Source: Nymphalis io
Lineage: Eukaryota; Arthropoda; Insecta; Lepidoptera; Nymphalidae
DNA: 64,000 nucleotides
Assembly (NCBI RefSeq): GCF_905147045.1
Contig: NC_065898.1
Location: forward strand, 1,488,001-1,552,000
Direction: 5' to 3'
The translations under genes were made by a program, and so were the position numbers. Positions 12,701 to 21,824 of the stretch are shown in pieces (the stretch's first letter is position 1; each line of letters opens with the position of its first letter). The notes beneath the pieces are model-generated. The model worked only from the letters and a program-made list of their open reading frames with translations, ran no database searches and was not told where the DNA came from.

Positions 12701-15700
12701 TTCTGAATACAAGATCATGTGTAACGATAAAAACGTTAATTTTACATATAAATTTAATTTAATGGAGTTGATTAGTTAATATAATTGTAGAAAAAGTGTA
12801 TCTACCGAGTTTCTTGCCGTGTCAGGCGCTGTACTAGCCGTTCGGGAATCTACTGAGAATTTCGTTATCAAATAAAAATAAATAATGTATTTCCAGCGAT
12901 CCGAGCTCCCACTCCTCATGAAAAGGTGTTGATAGACGCGGCTACCGATTGCGTCGCCAAGTGCAACTTCCCGGGGCTGCTGGTCACGGAGACGAAGTTT
13001 CTGCAGCTGGAAAGTTTGCAGGTAACATTTTTGTCATTAGATTGTATTTAAATATATAAAAATACATTGATTTCGCAGTATATGTAGGGCCGTTCGATTT
13101 CATATTAAAAGGTTTTTGAAGTGAAACTTCTTAGGCGGGCGATTATCGATACGTTGACAAGAATTGAGTCACTCTTAGGCATATTTCGTTACACGAGTGA
13201 GAAGAAAGATATAATACATCTTATCTTTCTTCTGAGAGAGAGAAAGAGTATATTTATATAGGTATATTTTAAGAGTTTCATTTCAATTACGTGTACGGTC
13301 TGCACGCGAAATTTTATTTATTCAGGCTTATTTAAATTCAACACATTCATTCGCTTGTTAATTTGAAGCGTATCGATTTATTATTCGATTACTGGGAACA
13401 TTATCAGAAAGCACATTCCGTTAAAAATATACCTAATAAGTAATATACCTCGTATATATTTGAACTCAAGCAGTTAAAGAAAAATGCGAATATAAAATAA
13501 AAAATACTTTGATAAATCAACGCAATATTTAGAATCACACGGCTATTATTTCATTATAAATTAATAATTCTTTGGCTAGTCTTGAGTTCTATGCGACGGA
13601 TGCAATGGATTAAAAATATTTATTGCCCATTTATTAATAAAAGCGAAAAGGTTGGATTAATAACTTGCTAACTTCGCACGTGCAGAAAAAGGCTCTACAT
13701 AAAACGCTTATATGGCAATAAATATAATTCGCATTGTCTTCAACAATCATCATCAATTTACCCAAAATTTTAGTGAATTATACAACTTAACCTTCCTCAT
13801 GAATATGTATGTATGAAAATCCTTTCGGTAGTTTACGAGTTTATCACGTTCAGACAGACAGCCGCGCAAGCTTTGTTTTATAATATGTAATGATTTGTGT
13901 GTTTTTCCTGTAAGTAACAAACACCTGATGAACTGATCTATCATAATTTTATCACACCGTCTTTGTTTTTGTATTTGGCTATTATTCGCCCGCGGTTTTG
14001 CCTGCATGTTTTGGGGAGAGAGGGAGGGGGGTATTAGGTAAAAAAGTAGTCGATGGCCATGCGTTTCAAGCTTTCTGCGTATCAAATTTTATTAAGGTTT
14101 GGTTCAGTTATTTAGTTTTGAAAGCGTAACAGGTCGAGATACTTATTTATATGTGTTTATAATATTATTGTAGATTAACGAAACTTATATTTTTATATAT
14201 TTTACTCCATATTTATTTACTGGTTTTATTCAAATTATAAATTATCACCATAACATTTTTCAAATCATATTTTATTATTTTCATCAAAAGAATTTGATTT
14301 TGATTAAAGAATTTCCAATATCCAGGAGTTAATCAAGGCAATGGTGGCTATCGGCACCCCGCCCGATTCCGACAGCATACAGTTGAACCCGCAACTAGAG
14401 GACATCACGATTTTCTTCCTGGAGCTGCTCGGACAGACGCTCATACAAAACCGGTATTATTATCATTATCATCAACTGGAAACTAAAAAATATTATTAAA
14501 TAGATTTTATAAACTTAAGAACCGTTTTCGTGTTCTCAGCAATACGACCAGTTTTATTATTAAGTAACCATATAATTAATAGGCATGATGACTAATTTTG
14601 AAATAACCTTCTATAATGTAGGTACACGTCTACTATTACTGAAAATAATTTTATTTCAGTAATAAACTAACTGTTTACGCAAATAATTGCATTTTCATTT
14701 ACCTATTTTGAATTTCGCTCGAAAACACCTGCAGGTGTCATGGCGCCTGCACGTGACGTCACGTCTCAGTAAACGTTGTATTGTGTCTATACTCAACGAA
14801 GAAAGGCAGAAAGTTTTGCGTATTTCCTAAGGTTAAAAATGAATTCTAAAGTATAAATTTTGGAATTCATTTTGTGGTGTGCGGTCTCTCTGTGTAAAAA
14901 TACTTTCGAATGCCAACCAGATCGATGAACAATTTACAGTATCAGAACGACCATATATATAAGTAAGAAACAAAAGATGATGGTTCGTTAAGAAGGTGAA
15001 AAGCAATTAAAATAAAGTATGGTTACAGAACATTTTGAAGAAATTGCAAATTGAGGCAGAGATTCATAAAGATTTATTATATATTTATGATATATTTAGA
15101 TTTATAGAAGTATTCGTAAATATGGAAATTCACAATTTCAGTACTAGTGGAGCTGAATGAAATATTGTCTTAAAAGTTCTTACCGGTAAAAATATTAGGG
15201 CTCTTCATATGCGAGTAACACTATATAGCTAACAGAAAAAAAACTTACGATAACACTAAAGATAAATAAAAATGTACTTACAAGGAAGTTTTCACATTTC
15301 GAAATTCAGATAAGTAAAAGTCTTTATTTGATGGAAACACTAAACTCTCCTAATATCAACAAATCCTGGGCAAATTAGAGAGATTTGCTTTAACAAAATC
15401 TTGTTCCATCATTGATAGATGTTGTATGTTTTATTTTCTTCAAAAAAACGCGAATAACTAACGACTCAACTAATTAAATGATTCAAAATTAATTTTGAAA
15501 CACGTAAAGACAACAACTGTTCAAGAGAAACGGTGATAGATGCTGAGGCGTGACGTCATTCGCTCTGATTGTCGTTTCAAATAAAATGGCCGATTGCAGA
15601 ATATTATGTTTTTATTTTACTAAAAATCTTATTGATCCCAATGTGTATATTAAAATTGGATCATTTTCTAGAATCCATTTAAAATAGTTTCTTCTCTAAA

Positions 15701-16782
15701 ATCATTTATTTTTTAATTCTTTAATACTGTCATCATGCCTATTATAAAAGTAAGTACTTAAAAATGTTGTTATAAGTACTTAAAAAAAATGGTACTGGCT
15801 CGCGAGTAACTTATGCTGCGTAGTGAATTTTTAATATACTAGTCACAATCATTGCTAATTGCATCTACCTTAAAAACGAATCAGTAGAAACCGGGAAATA
15901 AACGTAAAATTTTCGATTACCACAATTGACTACTCATTTAATTTCATTCGAACGAGGCTAAAACTGCCGCCGCACTAGCCCGGGGGGGGGGGGGCACCGA
16001 CCTCAGCCCGGTCGACATAGATCGCGCCAATTTACTATCCACTGGGATACCGTGTCCCGGGTCGTAAAACGGGCGGAGGCCGAGGCAGCCCGGCCGAGCG
16101 TGCAGCGTTTCCGCAGCGACCGCGCCGTGCACGTGTGGGCGGCGGCGGGCCCGCACACGGCGCGCGCCGTGCGCTGGGCGGGCGCGCGCGGGGCGGCGCC
16201 GCTGTCGCGCGCGCTCACGGCGCTGCTGCGCTGCGCCGCGCGCCTCATGCGCTGCGAGGCCGCCGCGCCGCCGCTGCTGGCGCACCTCACGCTGCTCTAC
16301 CGCCTGCCCTACCGCCTCTTCTACCAGCAGGCCGACGTCGTGAGTCCCGCTCTCTCGATAGCGAATAGTATAATAATAAGTAGGAGACGGAGTGGTCCCC
16401 GCCGGCCTCCCGACTTTGAGCGGCGACTGAGAATATCTGAACTAAAAAAACAGTAGTTCTCGGTCGCCTCGAGATTTTAATCGAAAACCTCGGCATCTGC
16501 CGACCTGATTTGTGAAAAAACTACCTCACCGAACACTATTAAGCCGAGCGTTGAATGTTTACATTTTAATAATTTCTGAGACGACTCGGATCTCGTATGA
16601 GCACTCTTGTATTTGACGAGTCGGGCGTGTGTCGTAACCGCTCCGACGTGTCCAGATCTCGTGCGGGCTGTACGAGCTGGTGAAGACGTCGGCGCAGAAC
16701 GTGCACAGCGCGGCGGAGTGGAGCGTGCTGCTGTCGCTGCTGGCGGCCGCCGGCGCCGGCGCCTGGCCGCGGCCCACCGCCG
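414..16782 (+). CDS. GBF1: GBF1/garz-type Arf-GEF, 17 internal exons (partial gene)
   Basis: Large Sec7-domain guanine-nucleotide exchange factor that activates Arf1-class GTPases at the early Golgi and ER-Golgi intermediate compartment, allowing COPI coat recruitment. Exons: 414-581, 2231-2333, 3496-3737, 6227-6389, 7158-7326, 7457-8077, 8214-8364, 8825-9018, 9532-9740, 10528-10696, 11682-11913, 11988-12136, 12460-12586, 12897-13021, 14326-14453, 16117-16339, 16656-16782. Every junction is AG/GT and every phase fits, giving 3,300 nt or about 1,100 codons. Recognisable family blocks are the HUS box NFDCD, the Sec7 motif [33 protein letters not shown] and [14 protein letters not shown]. Human GBF1 is about 1,860 residues, so the N-terminal DCB part (outside the window) and about 500 C-terminal residues are missing. 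Sec7 plus this HUS/HDS arrangement separates it from BIG-type GEFs. Exon calls are from reading splice signals and protein similarity, not transcripts. Confidence 0.95.
892..1030 (-). repeat. Family A short repeat, fragment
   Basis: Piece of the roughly 295-bp family A repeat (see 29102-29400), reversed relative to its A-rich tail. It keeps the landmarks caaacgggaacacaacaata, tgttttgcggtagaatatct and ccagacgagct. It lies in the GBF1 intron 582-2230. Confidence 0.7.
1924..2200 (-). repeat. Family A short repeat
   Basis: Nearly full-length family A copy in reverse orientation. The gccacttgatggtaagtgg end is the conserved tail stem-loop, and the other end is gcacaaagccctaccatcag. Any open frame here is repeat sequence, not a gene. 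It ends about 30 bp before GBF1 exon 2. Confidence 0.8.
2452..2760 (+). mobile_element. Metulj-like tRNA-derived SINE
   Basis: Starts agccgagatggccctgtggt (A-box-like) with gggctcaaacccg (B-box-like), so the head is tRNA-derived. The body contains catgtgcttaatttgtgttt and ttagcccagcagtgggacat, and it ends in ctgttactgttactgtt, the (actgt)n-type tail. It lies in the GBF1 intron 2334-3495. Assignment to Metulj is from memory of the family, not a search. Confidence 0.85.
3738..6226. other. GBF1 intron 3, no gene seen
   Basis: AT-rich 2.5-kb intron with homopolymer A/T runs. No coding similarity is visible. It contains a near-perfect inverted repeat at 5542-5588 and a stretch around 5755-5905 resembling common lepidopteran repeat debris (gtccactgccgagcgttgg). 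Otherwise I see nothing. Confidence 0.6.
5542..5588. repeat. 17-bp inverted repeat (hairpin)
   Basis: The arms catacctatgaaagaga (5542-5558) and tctctttcttaggtatg (5572-5588) pair with one mismatch across a 13-nt loop. The stem is shorter than typical for an animal pre-miRNA, so it may be a remnant of a small inverted-repeat transposon. Confidence 0.6.
6227..8077 (+). CDS. GBF1: GBF1 exons 4-6: HUS domain
   Basis: Exons 6227-6389, 7158-7326 and 7457-8077 encode the homology-upstream-of-Sec7 region, which contacts the DCB domain and stabilises the GEF. Visible landmarks are [31 protein letters not shown] across the exon 4/5 junction, and the HUS-box pentapeptide NFDCD at 7697-7711 followed by [17 protein letters not shown]. 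The end of exon 6 is a variable acidic linker ([10 protein letters not shown], then a Gly/Asp stretch) leading to Sec7. Exon 6 (621 nt) is the longest exon seen. A Metulj-like SINE lies in the intron between exons 4 and 5. Confidence 0.93.
6717..7013 (-). mobile_element. Metulj-like SINE, reverse orientation
   Basis: Reads on the - strand from a tRNA-like head near 7013 (gatggtctagtggttagaac) to the (actgt)n tail at about 6717. It sits in the GBF1 intron 6390-7157, about 145 bp from the next exon. Confidence 0.88.
8214..10696 (+). CDS. GBF1: GBF1 exons 7-10: Sec7 catalytic domain
   Basis: Exons 8214-8364, 8825-9018, 9532-9740 and 10528-10696. Sec7 runs from the block [19 protein letters not shown] to about FHSIKNEE, roughly residues 490-690 of the visible protein. 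The catalytic glutamic finger, which displaces Mg and the GDP beta-phosphate from Arf, is the Glu of FRLPGEA (codon 8968-8970). The second Sec7 motif [13 protein letters not shown] is intact in exon 9. Nothing needed for catalysis is missing. Exon 10 continues past Sec7 as [19 protein letters not shown] and ends at 10696 before gtcagt. This last donor is repeated in the 81-bp array that follows. Confidence 0.95.
9019..9531. other. GBF1 intron 8 with decayed SINE debris
   Basis: AT-rich intron. Around 9325-9430 the text taatgtcccattgttgggta and ttattcctctattcggctcc resembles a decayed Metulj tail in reverse orientation. Nothing else is recognised. Confidence 0.45.
10138..10441 (+). repeat. Family A short repeat, full length
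   Basis: Begins tttactgatggtagagcttt and ends in the tail stem-loop region (ccacttaccattaggtgg) followed by cctatttaataaaaaaaaa. It lies in GBF1 intron 9, about 85 bp before exon 10 and the minisatellite. Confidence 0.82.
10646..11617 (+). repeat. 81-bp minisatellite, 12 units, containing the GBF1 exon-10 splice donor
   Basis: Twelve head-to-tail 81-bp units plus a short degenerate thirteenth to about 11629. Each unit holds 51 nt derived from the 3' end of GBF1 exon 10, the GCG/gtcagt donor, and 30 nt of intron dominated by alternating acgcacgcacact and (ca)n. Donor sites recur every 81 nt from 10697 to 11588. Because 81 is a multiple of three, the GBF1 frame stays open through all units to a stop at 11633-11635. 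Units differ at a few positions: ctgcag versus ctgctg, cccgtc versus cctgtc, cacgcg versus cacgcc, actcac versus actcgc. The long open frames on both strands here are composition artefacts. Confidence 0.97.
11682..14453 (+). CDS. GBF1: GBF1 exons 11-15: HDS1 region
   Basis: Exons 11682-11913, 11988-12136, 12460-12586, 12897-13021 and 14326-14453. They encode the homology-downstream-of-Sec7 helical repeats that direct membrane binding. Matches to the family include [29 protein letters not shown] spanning to [14 protein letters not shown], and [14 protein letters not shown]. Exons 11 and 12 are extremely GC-rich (Ala/Arg/Leu codons ending in C or G), while exons 13-15 are closer to the AT-rich background. 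The intron between exons 11 and 12 is only 74 nt. Confidence 0.92.
12137..12896. other. GBF1 introns 12-13, repeat fragment
   Basis: Apart from exon 12460-12586 this is AT-rich intron. The segment 12790-12860 (gtgtatctaccgagtttctt) matches, in reverse orientation, a stretch at about 690-745 (aagaaactcagtagatacac). Both are pieces of one dispersed repeat. Confidence 0.5.
13022..14325. other. GBF1 intron 14 with repeat debris
   Basis: At 13199-13233 agaagaaagat and atctttcttct form a short hairpin. At 13735-13905 there is a degraded dispersed repeat with the landmarks cttcaacaatcatcatcaat, aaaatcctttcggtagttta and cacgttcagacagacag. Similar text recurs at 17540-17810 and 21395-21545. No gene is seen. 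Confidence 0.55.
14454..16116. other. GBF1 intron 15 with palindromic CRE/E-box cluster
   Basis: AT-rich intron with no coding signal. It holds two perfect 14-bp palindromes at 14725-14738 and 14751-14764, another tgacgtca site near 15550, and a run of 13 G at 15982-15994. The last 140 nt become GC-rich leading into exon 16. Confidence 0.6.
14725..14764. promoter_or_regulatory. Paired 14-bp palindromes with E-box and CRE cores
   Basis: acacctgcaggtgt (14725-14738) and acgtgacgtcacgt (14751-14764) are each their own reverse complement and are 12 bp apart. The second contains cacgtg overlapping tgacgtca, the cores bound by bHLH and CREB/ATF-type factors. A regulatory role inside this intron is inference only. 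Confidence 0.35.
16117..16782 (+). CDS. GBF1: GBF1 exons 16-17: HDS2 region, last exons seen
   Basis: Exon 16117-16339 starts after tttccgcag and completes the Arg codon left by exon 15 (NRDRAVHVW block). It encodes an Ala/Arg/Leu-rich helical stretch ending [10 protein letters not shown]. Exon 16656-16782 continues [22 protein letters not shown], aligning with the GLHELLKTNA block of GBF1 proteins. It ends at a good donor (gtgagt at 16783) in phase 1, so translation should continue, but no convincing next exon was found to 64 kb. Both exons are islands of very high GC. Confidence 0.9.
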
Positions 16783-18589
16783 GTGAGTCCCTTCCTTTAC
16801 TTTACTTACGTCATTTCAGGAACGGAGGAGCATAGCTCGTCATTCACGTCCTCGATCATAATTTGCGTCGATCGATTTTGCGTCATTTACGGAGAATCAT
16901 TTCCGTTTCCGATTGTGTTTTTTGCACTGTCTGAAAAATAATATTTACGTCGTATATCTAGCTCAAAAATATTTTTCAAGTCGCACTTGAAATTAAAGCG
17001 TTTAAAAAAAAAATAAGCCTTTACGTAATTTTTAGTTGCCAAGCGATCGCGATAGAAAGATGCGTCATTTACGTAAATCCGTTTCGCTTTTCCTGTTGTT
17101 CAAACGCGTGTTTGACAATTATCTTATCGCCTTATAATCTGCTACACTGATACAAACGATGCGTATCGCGGGCTTTGTGTCCATTGACACTTGTGATTGC
17201 GTTCACACGTGCCAACTGTCTGCGTTAGACGACGAAGGTGCTCTGTCGCTGTCTTTGTCTCGTCCATTATCATCTTTAACATTTCTACAATCAAGAAATT
17301 TATAAACTATACCAGTATCCATATAATTATCATAACAAAATCCACAATTCGTAAAATCAAATGTTAACTATTATCTTTAACAACACAATAATACTAGGAA
17401 AGACAGCTGAGACGCTCAAATAAACAAATACGGAGAAGACATGTTTTCTTATATATTTATTTATGAGGTTTTTTGCAAATATGTATTTATATATCGCAAT
17501 AATGACTCTGATAATATTATTATAGCACTAACCAGTTAACCGTCTCGCCTTCGCACAGTCAATTTCAGTTCCGGCTTAATCGGCGCACGCCAGTTAAACT
17601 CCTTTAATTCGACATGATATTTTTCCGACATCTTCAACAATCATCGTCATATTTCAACGAATCTACATAAGACCTTAAGGAATTATATATCTAAACCTTC
17701 CTCGTGAAACACTTCGTCCATTGGGTATAACATGAAAATCCGTTCTTTACTTTTGAGCTTATCGCGTTAAGACAAACAGACATTGCTTTATAACAGGCAG
17801 TGTTATATAGTGAATATGTACATGATTTTTTAATATACCAAAGTTATCTATAAAAATAAACTAAATATTTTTATTGAGAAGCATCAATGTTAGGTATTCG
17901 TATGTTTTGTCGCTAAGCTAGCTCGTAAGGCTATATCGTGTATTGATAATTATTTGTCATGAATACATGATTTATTCGTTTAAGTAAAAATGCACTGTGT
18001 ACGTTTGTTACTATGTGAAAAGTGAATTAACAAAAATAACGGTCTCTTTTTAAAGGTAGTAAATACCCCGGCGACCGGCTCATAAAATTATTTTTTTCAT
18101 TTGTGAAAAATGGCATTTTTTCAACGGAAAGTAATCTATATAATAAACTTAAAATACAAAAGTTTAGGTGAGTAGAAAAATTAATAATATATATATCTGG
18201 AAGTTGGCAGCACCGAGTTTGACAATTGTCCTAGTGACAGTTCATAAAAAAAACATTCAGTTTACATCTAAAAATGTCTGTCGTTCAAACCGTTCGGGTA
18301 AATATTTTTATTAAATAAAAAAAAAACTAATTATTTAAGATAACGAAGATATATATTAGCTTCTTCATTATCTAATACATATAACAATTATATTATTGTA
18401 ATCGCTATCAGTTTGATTACTGAGATTACAGCGTTGAATCATATAATATCTTCAGTTTAATGATACACATTATAGTGTCCCAACAAGAGCGTCGGATTTA
18501 TTTTTAAAGAAAAACACTTATTTTTCGAATTATGCAATCATTTTTATTTCAACATAAAGAAAAATAGTTCCGATTAAACGTAAAATACA

Positions 18590-19005
18590 ACATCAGGCAA
18601 ATGGCCGCCACGAAACGTCTGGCACAGGGTTATTCTTTTGTTGAAATTTTTAATAACGTTTTGCCTAAACGTGGTCGAATTTCATTAATAACGCGCCGTA
18701 TTTCCTCATTAAGATGTTGAACTGTTTCAGACTTATTCGCATACACCTTTTCGTTCACATCGCCCCAAAGAAAAAAGTAAATCGGTGTTAGATCGCACAA
18801 TCTTGGTGGCCAACGTTAATCGCAAAATCGAGAAATGGACACGGCCTGTAAACTCTGCAGTAGTTTTACATTGTTTCACTTGCTGTGTGGCAAGTCACAC
18901 GGTATTGTTGAAAAAACATGTCCTTCACATCAATTACATCAAATTCCGGCAACTGAAACTCTGTTAACATTTCGCGGTACCGCGCACCGTTAAGAGTTAG
19001 CGCAT
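18590..19005 (-). pseudogene. Tc1/mariner-like transposase relic
   Basis: The - strand reads fragments typical of the DDE transposase of the Tc1/mariner superfamily. There is a block DMFFQQYRVTCHTASET (compare the FQQDGATCHTA block of these enzymes), then after frameshifts and stops SLGRCERKGVCE (compare FFLWG), and a C-terminal KNFNKRITLCQTFRGGHLPD block. At least several stops and frame changes separate them, so it cannot make transposase. A family A repeat abuts it at 19011. Family calling is from motif memory. Confidence 0.75.
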
Positions 19006-19010
19006 TATTT

Positions 19011-19293
19011 TTATTGAATAGGTAGGCGGATGAGCATATGAGCCACCTGATGGAAAGTGGTCATCAATGCCCATAGACATCGGCATTGTAAGCAATGTTA
19101 AGCATCGCTTACATTGCCAATGCGCCACCAACCTTGGGAACTAAGATGTTATGTCCCTTGTGCCTGTAATTACACTGGCTCACTCACCCTTCAAACCGGA
19201 ACACAATAATACTAAGTATTGTTGCTTTGCGGTAGAATTTCTGATGACTAGGTGGTTCCACCCAGACGAGCTTGCACAAAGCCATACCATCGG
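19011..19293 (-). repeat. Family A short repeat, reverse orientation
   Basis: Runs from ttttattgaataggtaggcg (complement of its A-rich tail) through the stem-loop complement ccacctgatggaaagtgg to cacaaagccataccatcgg. It inserts next to the decayed transposase fragment. Confidence 0.8.
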
Positions 19294-20214
19294 TATGATA
19301 TATTTTTAATGTCATAAAGAAGATTTCATGCATAAATTGAAAATAACTAATTGTCATAATTTCAAAATCAATATTAACACTACAAATAAATAATAATCTT
19401 AAAATAAATCCTAATGTTTAAGTCAATTAGATTTTACTGTCATGCAATAAAACTGAATGTCTAGAATTAATATCATAAAATTTAAAGTCTTTATTGTTAT
19501 ATTAATTAATATTATGGAATGCGTTTAATATTTAAATAATCATGTAGTTTTCTCTTAAAAAAAACAATGTCATTTATTTCTCTTAGCTCAATGAGTAAAT
19601 TATTTTATATTCTAACTTACAATTAATACATTTCGATTGAACCAATGATGTCAATAATGGTTTAATTTTAATTCTATAACAGTATCTATTTTTTTTTAAG
19701 TTCCATTTGAAATTGTTTAACACTTCGTAACGTGGTGTAGGTATTAAAATAAATATTTTGATATTTTTAAAATATTAATAAGATAGATTGTGACTTATCT
19801 AACATATAATCCTGTCATGACTTTATAAGCCGTTTTTTATCAAGTAATTAATTGACATATATATAGAAATAATAAAATTCATATTATATAATATATATGG
19901 GTAAATTAAAAAGATAAAACTATACTAATGTAATATTAATAAAATTATTTCAACTCTGTCGCATTATAGACCACTGCAGCCAGTCTCGACGAGTTATTTC
20001 CAAACGCATAGGCGATTTTTTATCGAGCATATTATGTAAAACCGTTTCTCTTACCTGGAAAATTGAAATTTTCTCATACTGAATTAGTCTTAGTTTTTGA
20101 GCCGTTTTTTGTTTTAATTAAGCGTGTAACGACGGGGCCGACATATAGGCTGCCTACAAAGGTCCCTTAAAAAAAAAGAATGAAAAAAAAGGTGAAATTG
20201 CCTAACGGGGTAAC

Positions 20215-20373
20215 TTTGCACGTTTCCTCACGATGCTTACTTCACCGCCGAGCGCGAGGTGAAAAACGTGTGTAAACACAAATTAAGCACATAAAGATTG
20301 ATTTGTAATTGCTGGATGCGAACCTGCAATTCAAAGTTAAGATTCACGTGTTCTAACTACTGGAACACGTCGG
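20215..20373 (-). mobile_element. Decayed Metulj-like SINE, 5' part
   Basis: Keeps cgtttcctcacgatgcttac, aacacaaattaagcacataa and gttaagattcacgtgttcta, the reverse complement of the SINE head and mid-body, with many substitutions. Confidence 0.7.
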
Positions 20374-21714
20374 TTTATTGTTGGTGTAAATATAATCAAT
20401 GTTAAATATCTTCTGGCAATAAATCTAATTTCGACGTTACGCTATGAACGGTGAGGGTAATATTATATCTAAAACCACATCAAATTCTCTAAATATTGTG
20501 CCGTACACGTAACACGGAGTGTACCAGTTCAAGGAAAAACCTACTTAAAGTCCTATAAAATAAGAAGCAAGTCCGATAAATTAATTACCAACCTATACGT
20601 ATAAGTTTTCACAAAACATACCAGAAATACGTTCTAAAATCTAAAATTATTTCTTTAAACACGTTCTTAAATTCCAAATGAGATCGATGGATCTGTGGTA
20701 AAATTTTTAAACAAATCATTTATATAAACCTTGTTCAAAATATATTTACTATATAATAATATGTATAATTTATTTGATTTATTATTAAATTAACTTTAAT
20801 AGTTTCTGTTATTACTTCATTCATTGAACTGATTATCTGAGCTATTAAAGGTCGCTTTACAAACGACACTATTTTGATATATATATTTTTAACGTAAATA
20901 AATTGGTACACTGTATGCAAAGAAACCGCGAGCATAGAGTTGTATGTATGTTATTAATGAATATCTGAACCGTTATCATGAAAGTTATATATTAATTATT
21001 ATAAAAAGTTATAATTTATTACATTATTTGTCATATGGATTTAATTATCTAAAATTAGCCTATGGCTTACTATTGAGTGCTTATAATCAATTAAGTCATT
21101 ATTGTAAATTTATTATATGTACAATAAATGGGGTTTTTCAAAGTTTTTTTTTCTTCTATAAAACTTATACCAACGATTCATTTAATGACTATTACTCCGC
21201 CAAATTGGGAACGTTTGAATGGATACCATATGTACTAATATATTCTCAGTATTAATTCGATTTGTTTCTGTATTAGGAAAATTGTTTGGCGTATATCTAG
21301 ATACAGGCTACCTACCCTTCGAACGGGTCAAATAAAGGCCAAAGGTCTAAAAAAGGTTCATATCGTGATATATCACATAAATATTGCTTTACGCGGCGCA
21401 CGCAAGTAAAGCTCCCAGTCGTCATGATTTTTTTCGACATCTTCAACAATTATTTTCCAACTAATTTAAAACCACTGAAAGCCGTATGAATAACCGTTCG
21501 GTAGTTTATGAGTTTTTTCTTTCAGACACACAGACAAATCTTGGATCTCTGTAAATAAAATTTAACTTCATATAATTAGTTAAATGGAATTTTACAACAG
21601 TTCTATTATAGCAAATCATATATAAAACTAAGGTTTGTTTGTGATTATGCCTCATTTTGAAATGGAGTCAAGGTGCTTATGTGGTAAAATTTACGCTAAG
21701 ATGATTACGCATAA

Positions 21715-21824
21715 GATCCAAACAGTTAGAATTAGCTCAAAAAACTTTTTCTTAAAAAAAAAGGAGGAGACCTTAGCCCAGCAGTGGGGCATTCACAGGC
21801 CGTTACTTACTAGATTACGCATAA
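21715..21824 (+). mobile_element. 5'-truncated Metulj SINE tail with 12-bp target duplication
   Basis: gattacgcataa occurs at 21703-21714 and 21813-21824. Between them lies a short insert ending ttagcccagcagtggggcat and acaggccgttactta. The paralogous segment near 27250 has a single gattacgcataa and no insert, giving an empty site. The open frame spanning this region is not a gene. Confidence 0.8.

Larger units (their letters stand above)
16783..21540. other. Region without supported genes between GBF1 exons and protease array
   Basis: AT-rich 4.8 kb. Recognisable pieces are a dispersed repeat at 17540-17810, a transposase relic at 18590-19005, a family A copy at 19011-19293, and a decayed Metulj at 20215-20373. 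I looked for GBF1 C-terminal exons and found none. The open frames at 20735-20935 and 20944-21255 are low-complexity AT-rich and look like chance. Confidence 0.6.

Noticed and set aside
19978..20058. Possible GBF1 exon after tgtcgcattatag
   Set aside because: The implied peptide has no likeness to the GBF1 C-terminal region in any frame and no good donor follows in frame.
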